From CAZHRJ01 sp964534765 (GTDB lineage: Bacteria; Lindowbacteria; 2-12-FULL-62-27), in the NCBI GenBank assembly GCA_964534765.1, contig CAZHRJ010000005.1:1-47012 (forward strand): a DNA stretch of 47,012 nt, written 5' to 3'. Positions 42,555-47,012 of the stretch are shown here, piece after piece. The notes under the pieces are model-generated. The model searched no databases, had not been told where the DNA came from, and was given only the letters and a program-made list of their open reading frames with translations. Both the position numbers and the translations under genes were made by a program. Numbering within the stretch: position 1 is the first letter of the stretch; every line of letters starts with the position of its first letter.

Positions 42555-43315
42555 GCGATCTGCTCGCCGTCCTCAAACACCTCTCCGGCCGGGACCTGGT
42601 CGACATAGTCATCGTCGCCGTTCTATTTTATCTCCTGTACAGTTTCGTCAAAGGCACCCGGGCCGTCCAGGTGCTTCAAGGCCTTGCGCTGCTGTTGATC
42701 CTGGCTTTTGTTGCCCAAAAATTTAATGTCCGCACCACCGCCTGGATACTGTCCTCGTCCGGGCTGGTCTGGGTCCTGACGTTCATCATCCTCTTCCAAC
42801 CCGAGCTTCGCCGCGCCCTCGCCCGGTTCGGCCAGCACCGTCTGTTTTCTTTTTTTCAAGAGTCGTTCGAGGAGGAGACGATCGACGAGATCGTGAAGGC
42901 GTCGAATGTTCTATCGGCCCGGCGGTTCGGTGCGTTGATCGTGATCGAGAAGGGCGCCGGATTGAAACCCTTCATCGAAACCGGCGTCCGGCTGGACTCC
43001 ACGGTGACATCCGAAATGATGTCGACCATTTTCATGTCCAAAGGCGCCCTCCATGACGGCGCGCTGATCATCCAGGAAAAGCGTATCGCCGCCGCCGGCT
43101 GTATTCTGCCCCTCACGGAAAATCCGGACATCAAGCGGGTCTACGGCACCCGGCACCGCGCGGCGCTGGGGTTGTCCGAGGAGACCGACGCGGTGATCGT
43201 CGTGGTCTCGGAGGAGACCGGCGGCATTTCGCTCGTTCAACAGGGCAAAATGGCCAACGGCCTCGATCCGGACACCCTGAAGGAAATGCTGACGTTGTAT
43301 CTGGTCGGGAAATAG
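42551..43315 (+). CDS. cdaA: Diadenylate cyclase CdaA
   Basis: A 254-residue membrane enzyme that makes c-di-AMP from two ATP. Three N-terminal helices lie between about 17 and 82. The DAC domain (about 115-240) has the catalytic DGA at 169-171 and RHR at 201-203, both intact. It is followed 4 bases later by cdaR and then glmM, the conserved cdaA-cdaR-glmM order, and overlaps the PilZ gene upstream. Confidence 0.95.
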   Translation: MSDLLAVLKHLSGRDLVDIVIVAVLFYLLYSFVKGTRAVQVLQGLALLLILAFVAQKFNVRTTAWILSSSGLVWVLTFIILFQPELRRALARFGQHRLFSFFQESFEEETIDEIVKASNVLSARRFGALIVIEKGAGLKPFIETGVRLDSTVTSEMMSTIFMSKGALHDGALIIQEKRIAAAGCILPLTENPDIKRVYGTRHRAALGLSEETDAVIVVVSEETGGISLVQQGKMANGLDPDTLKEMLTLYLVGK

Positions 43316-43319
43316 GCGC

Positions 43320-44288
43320 ATGGAGACTCGAAAAAAAATCTGGGATTTCCCGTCCATCGCCCGGCAGGTGATGGCGGGCCTGGTTGCCGATCCGTTGGCC
43401 AAGGTGATCTGTCTCATTCTGGCGGTGATGCTCTGGATGTACATCGTCGGCGCCGCGGAGGTCCACTACGAGTTCGGCGAGGTTCCGGTGGAGTATGTCA
43501 ACGTCGCGCCTGGACTGGCGGTTTCCGAGGATTCATTGCGGGCCATTACCGTCCGCGTGAGCGGCCCGAAGGCATCGATCAGCGCGTTGGAATCGAGTGA
43601 TTTCAAAGTCGTGAAATCTCTTGCGGACAAGCGGGAAGGCGAGAAGTGGGTTGTCCTGTCTCTGGAGGACGTCCGGAGTCCCCAGCCCGATGTCCGGATC
43701 GAGCGGACCGATCCGATTTCCCTGCGGGTATTTCTGGAGCGCGTCGAAAGCCGTCTTGTCCGGGTGGTCCCCAAGCTTCAGGGCGAATCCCCACTGGGAT
43801 TCATCGTGACCGCCCGTGCCAGGCCGGAGCAGGTCATGGTAACCGGTCCGTACACGCTGGTGCATCAACTGACGGAAGTTCCGACGGAAGTCGTGGACAT
43901 TTCCGGCCGGCAGGCGACATTTGCCGCAACGGTGCGGTTGCGTGTTGAGATGAAGTCGGTTCAAAAGCTGAATCCGGCGTCGGTTGAGGTCCTGGTCGAA
44001 ATTGCGGAAAACATCGTTGAAAAAATTACTCCGAACGTCCGCGTCGAGCTTCAATCCCCCATTCCCGGCCAGACGGTTCAGATCAAACCCGAGCAGGTAT
44101 CCATTCACCTGCGCGGTCCCCAGGCCATTTTAGACCGGATCGACCCCACGCAGATGCGTGTCATGGTGGAATTGCCGCCCGGCAAGCAGTTCCATCTGGC
44201 GGTCCCGCGTGTGACAAATCTGCCGGCCCGCGTAGACGCCGTCTCCTACGATCCGGCCCTGGTCCGGGTGAGCATACCGGGGCAATGA
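43320..44288 (+). CDS. cdaR: YbbR-domain CdaA regulator CdaR
   Basis: A 322-residue protein with one N-terminal membrane helix (about 34-50, VICLILAVMLWMYIVGA) and about three YbbR repeats on the outer side, each with strands of the form xVxVSGPKASIS, VMVTGPYTLVHQL or VSIHLRGPQAIL. By analogy with Gram-positive CdaR it binds and modulates CdaA. The repeat element at 44302-44482 separates it from glmM. Confidence 0.87.
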   Translation: METRKKIWDFPSIARQVMAGLVADPLAKVICLILAVMLWMYIVGAAEVHYEFGEVPVEYVNVAPGLAVSEDSLRAITVRVSGPKASISALESSDFKVVKSLADKREGEKWVVLSLEDVRSPQPDVRIERTDPISLRVFLERVESRLVRVVPKLQGESPLGFIVTARARPEQVMVTGPYTLVHQLTEVPTEVVDISGRQATFAATVRLRVEMKSVQKLNPASVEVLVEIAENIVEKITPNVRVELQSPIPGQTVQIKPEQVSIHLRGPQAILDRIDPTQMRVMVELPPGKQFHLAVPRVTNLPARVDAVSYDPALVRVSIPGQ

Positions 44289-44301
44289 TGAGACTGCGTG
44301 C

Positions 44302-44482
44302 GAGACACTGTGAAAAAATTAATTTTTAACACGGAGGCCACGGAGATTAGGCACGGAGGGCACAGAGGAGAAAATTATGCTGTTCCATGGATGAACCAAA
44401 CTTACACAATATCCTCGGTGTTCTCCGTGCTCAATCTCCGTGAACTCTGTGGTGAATTTTTTGATTTTTTCACACGTTCTCA
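44302..44482. repeat. Intergenic inverted-repeat (hairpin) element
   Basis: Left arm about 44302-44368 and right arm about 44413-44482 are imperfect reverse complements, with a 44-base loop between. The best-conserved inner block, CACGGAGATTAGGCACGGAG on the left, pairs with the right arm at 18 of 20 positions. A/T-rich outer ends (GTGAAAAAAT) are also paired. No reading frame of note lies inside. The outer part of the right arm recurs at 46981-47012, so this is a dispersed, non-coding element. Confidence 0.85.
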
Positions 44483-44506
44483 GCGTTCGATAGATACCGA
44501 TCGCAG

Positions 44507-45946
44507 TTGAAGCGCCTGTTTGGCACGGACGGAGTCCGGGGCCGTGTTGGAACGGAATTGACAGCCGACATCGCGTTCAAGCTTGGCCGCGCCGCGGCCG
44601 GATATTATCTGGAAAGAGGCGCGCGTCGCGCGATTCTGGCGCGGGACACGCGCCAGTCCGGGGAGATGCTTCAGTCGGCCGTTTCGGCGGGCCTGTTATC
44701 GGTCGGTGTCGAACCCGTGGATCTAGGCATTGCCCCGACTCCGGCTGTTTCCATGCTTCTAGCGGCAGGGGAATGTTCCCCGGCGTTTGGTGTGGTCATC
44801 TCGGCATCGCACAATCCCTATGAGGACAATGGCCTGAAATTTTTCGCGCCTGACGGGCGGAAACTATCTGTGGCGGAAGAGGAAGCGTTGGAGCGGCGGT
44901 TTTGGATGTCGGCGGAGCTGGACGCGCAGGACCGTTCGGTGACCCGTGTGGTCCGCGATCCGGATCGGGTGAGCCGGTATTTGAGACTGATTCGCGAAAA
45001 ATTGGACGTTCCGGCCGGCGTCGGAGACGCCGGCACTTGGGGCGTCAGTGACGCTGATCCGGTCGGCGGTCCGTTAATACGAAATACCCGGCTGGTGATT
45101 GACGCCGCAAACGGCGCTTGGTCAAGCCACGCGAGGGATTTGTTTTCGGGTCTGTGTTCCACGATTGAATGGATCGCCGCCGATCCGGACGGAACCAACA
45201 TCAACGCCGGCTGTGGATCGACCCATATCGAATCGCTGGACCGGCATCTGGACGCGTCTTCGATCGGTCTTGCGTTTGACGGCGATGGCGACCGCCTGCT
45301 CATTAGGGTCCTTCGCCCGGCGTCGCGCGGGATCGCTGCCGGCCGACCGGTCGGTCATACCATCGATGGCGATGCGTTTTTGATCCTTTTTGCCATGCAT
45401 ACCATCCAGTCCGGACCCGTCATCGGGACGGTGATGTCAAACGGCGCGGTCGCCGCGGTGCTGGATTCGATGGGTCGGCCCTTTGAGCGTGCTCCGGTGG
45501 GTGACCGGGAGGTCTTTGATTTGATGGAGGCCCGGGCCGCGGATTTGGGTGGAGAGCAGTCCGGGCATATGATATTCCGTCGACTGGCCGGCGGCGAAGA
45601 GTTTCAAAAAACGGGAGATGGCGCGGTGACGGCGCTGGTTTTCCTGAAACTGTTTGCCGGGAAGTACGGGGAGTCGATCGATGCGTTGATGGCGGACATT
45701 CCGGATCCCTTCCCGCAAAAGCTGGTCAATCTCCGTGTGGCTGAAAAACGGCCATGGAAAAATGATCCGGAACTTGTCTCCGCGATCGAATCAGCCAGGA
45801 TCGCCCTCGGTCGGCACGGCCGATTGGTCATCCGATACTCTGGAACCGAGCCGCTTCTCCGGATCATGGCCGAATCGCCGGATGCGGCCGCGGTAGAGGA
45901 TCAGACGGCGTTTCTGACGGATCAGTTCCGCAGGAAACTTTCCTGA
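44507..45946 (+). CDS. glmM: Phosphoglucosamine mutase GlmM
   Basis: A 479-residue enzyme that converts glucosamine-6-P to glucosamine-1-P for peptidoglycan and LPS precursors. RLFGTDGVRG opens the protein; the phospho-serine is S101 in ISASHNP; metal binding uses FDGDGDR; GEQSGHM binds the sugar and RYSGTEPLLR the phosphate. The start is TTG at 44507; no ATG or GTG precedes the conserved N-terminus in frame. It is slightly longer than usual because of an insertion at about 168-185. It ends the cdaA-cdaR-glmM set. Confidence 0.94.
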   Translation: MKRLFGTDGVRGRVGTELTADIAFKLGRAAAGYYLERGARRAILARDTRQSGEMLQSAVSAGLLSVGVEPVDLGIAPTPAVSMLLAAGECSPAFGVVISASHNPYEDNGLKFFAPDGRKLSVAEEEALERRFWMSAELDAQDRSVTRVVRDPDRVSRYLRLIREKLDVPAGVGDAGTWGVSDADPVGGPLIRNTRLVIDAANGAWSSHARDLFSGLCSTIEWIAADPDGTNINAGCGSTHIESLDRHLDASSIGLAFDGDGDRLLIRVLRPASRGIAAGRPVGHTIDGDAFLILFAMHTIQSGPVIGTVMSNGAVAAVLDSMGRPFERAPVGDREVFDLMEARAADLGGEQSGHMIFRRLAGGEEFQKTGDGAVTALVFLKLFAGKYGESIDALMADIPDPFPQKLVNLRVAEKRPWKNDPELVSAIESARIALGRHGRLVIRYSGTEPLLRIMAESPDAAAVEDQTAFLTDQFRRKLS

Positions 45947-45960
45947 CCCCCGACCCCCTT

Positions 45961-46983
45961 TTGATCCGAATGCCGAACTGGCTGGGAGATATCGTCATGG
46001 CCACATCCGCCCTGGAAGCCCTCCATCGCGCCGGGATGTATCAAATGCATCTGCTCGTTCGACCCCCCTACGACGACCTGTTTCGATCCGATCCGAGGAT
46101 ATCCGAAGTCATCGCGCTGGACGATCGCGGCCGTGGTCTTCTGCGCGCGGCGTCGCTCCTGCGCGCCCGCGCCTTTCGGCAGGCGGTCGATTTCACGCAT
46201 TCGCTCCGGTCTCGGATTCTCTGGAGTCTTGGCGCGATTTCGAAGGTTTACCGGGATCCAGCCGTGTCCGCTCCGGCATTTTCCGCGTCAACGCTTGATC
46301 GATCCCATCAGCTACTCCGCTACATCGCGGTGATTCGAGATCTGGTCGATTCAAATCCATCTCCCATCTGGCCGCCCGCCATTTTCCTGCCGGAGCCGTC
46401 CGCAAATCCAGCGCCGCCGGAGGACGAAGTGTTGATCTTCCCCGCAGCCGCTTACGGGCCGGCGAAGCAGTGGTCGATTGGCCGGTACATCGAGATGATC
46501 CGGCGTCTGGCGGATCTGGGCTGGCCAGTCCGGTTGTTGGGTGCAGCGTCCGATCGAGGGTTTTTAGAACAGATCGTCCGAGCATGTGAAGTAGAGTCTG
46601 TGCGTTCTCCAGCCATCAGCGCTGACCTCGGCCTTGTCGACCTGGCCGGCCGTATCCGGCACGCAAGGGTCGTCATCACCTGTGACAGCGGTCCCGCGCA
46701 TCTGTCAGCCGCTTTGGGCCGCCCGACTCTGGTACTATTTTTTTCGACCGACCCTTCCCGGACCGTACCGGTTGGGTATGCCGTCCGGCCGGTGGTGGCC
46801 CCGGTACCCTGTCGGCCCTGTTTTCTCCGGTCGTGTCCGATTGGATATCTGTGTCGGGATTCGATTGCGGTCGATCTGGTGATGCATGAGATCGAGGATT
46901 TGCTTGATATGCCGCCGGGGTCCGTAGCCAGTGGGCGACCTCCCTCTATACACACATATATACAATGGGGCCGCGGACGGTGA
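45961..46983 (+). CDS. GT9-family glycosyltransferase (heptosyltransferase-like)
   Basis: A 340-residue GT-B enzyme. MPNWLGDIVMATSALEAL at the N-terminus, YGPAKQWSIGRY in the second half and CDSGPAHLSAALGRPTLVLF near the C-terminus match ADP-heptose:LPS heptosyltransferase II (WaaF). The C-terminal CRPCFLRSCPIGYLC is cysteine-rich, as in many GT9 proteins. The start appears to be TTG at 45961, 14 bases after glmM. This supports an outer membrane with LPS-like glycans, although GT9 enzymes can have other donors. Confidence 0.87.
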   Translation: MIRMPNWLGDIVMATSALEALHRAGMYQMHLLVRPPYDDLFRSDPRISEVIALDDRGRGLLRAASLLRARAFRQAVDFTHSLRSRILWSLGAISKVYRDPAVSAPAFSASTLDRSHQLLRYIAVIRDLVDSNPSPIWPPAIFLPEPSANPAPPEDEVLIFPAAAYGPAKQWSIGRYIEMIRRLADLGWPVRLLGAASDRGFLEQIVRACEVESVRSPAISADLGLVDLAGRIRHARVVITCDSGPAHLSAALGRPTLVLFFSTDPSRTVPVGYAVRPVVAPVPCRPCFLRSCPIGYLCRDSIAVDLVMHEIEDLLDMPPGSVASGRPPSIHTYIQWGRGR

Positions 46984-47012
46984 GAACGTGTGAAGAAATC
47001 AAAATATTCACC
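46981..47012 (-). repeat. Second copy of the intergenic repeat element, cut by the window edge
   Basis: These 32 bases match the reverse complement of 44451-44482 at 30 positions, beginning TGAGAACGTGTGAA. The copy begins at the stop codon of the GT9 gene and runs out of the window. Confidence 0.75.

Overview
The window comes from a GC-rich bacterial chromosome, most likely an uncultured Gram-negative lineage. It carries a GT9 (heptosyltransferase-type) gene, RodA, FtsH, a surface-sugar cluster and predicted envelope proteins. It also has a CdaA/CdaR/GlmM block, PilZ and a complete pyruvate dehydrogenase complex. I cannot name the phylum. A run of 10 N at 35686-35695 shows that this is a draft or metagenome-type assembly. 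I saw no insertion sequence, prophage, CRISPR array, tRNA or rRNA. Genes are packed tightly, with many 4-base ATGA overlaps. No stretch over 300 bases lacks a gene; the longest is 44289-44506, which holds an inverted-repeat element.

Layout. (1) 1-5894, +: the 3' end of a metallo-beta-lactamase-fold gene, thiE, then pdhA-pdhB-pdhC-lpdA. (2) 5947-7769, -: a spore-photoproduct-lyase-like radical SAM gene and an MTA/SAH-nucleosidase-like gene, divergent from (3) 7845-9542, +: one reading frame encoding LipB fused to LipA. Regions 1 and 3 together supply ThDP, the PDH complex and its lipoylation. (4) 9446-17246, -: rodA, rpmB, a giant 1684-residue protein (PI3/4-kinase-like domain plus two copies of an HD-domain module, the second degenerate) and a membrane GT2. 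(5) 17332-22711, +: a GT39-like membrane protein, tilS and an iorA/iorB molybdenum hydroxylase pair. (6) A methyltransferase on the minus strand, then + strand: a 1060-residue CsgG-like/TPR/propeller exported protein with an ECF sigma factor and a zinc-finger anti-sigma factor.

(7) 28417-38064 is a surface-sugar region. A minus-strand trio encodes ThDP-dependent E1alpha, E1beta and a hybrid of lipoyl domain, E3-binding domain and NeuD/PglD-type acyltransferase. This suggests an unusual route that could pass an acyl group from a 2-oxo acid to a sugar through a lipoyl arm. Next to it are a left-handed-beta-helix acyltransferase (+) and a minus-strand operon: Gfo/Idh oxidoreductase, SDR epimerase/dehydratase, DegT aminotransferase, GT2, a degenerate-methyltransferase/GT2 fusion and a small membrane protein. 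(8) 38138-46983, +, is a housekeeping block: hpt, ftsH (with an unusual C-terminal extension), folP, a PilZ protein, cdaA, cdaR, glmM and a GT9 glycosyltransferase. A dispersed inverted-repeat element lies between cdaR and glmM, and the start of a second copy is at the window's right edge.

The strongest candidates for undescribed biology are the giant kinase/HD/pseudo-HD protein (10550-15604) and the E1-lipoyl-acyltransferase trio (28417-31515).
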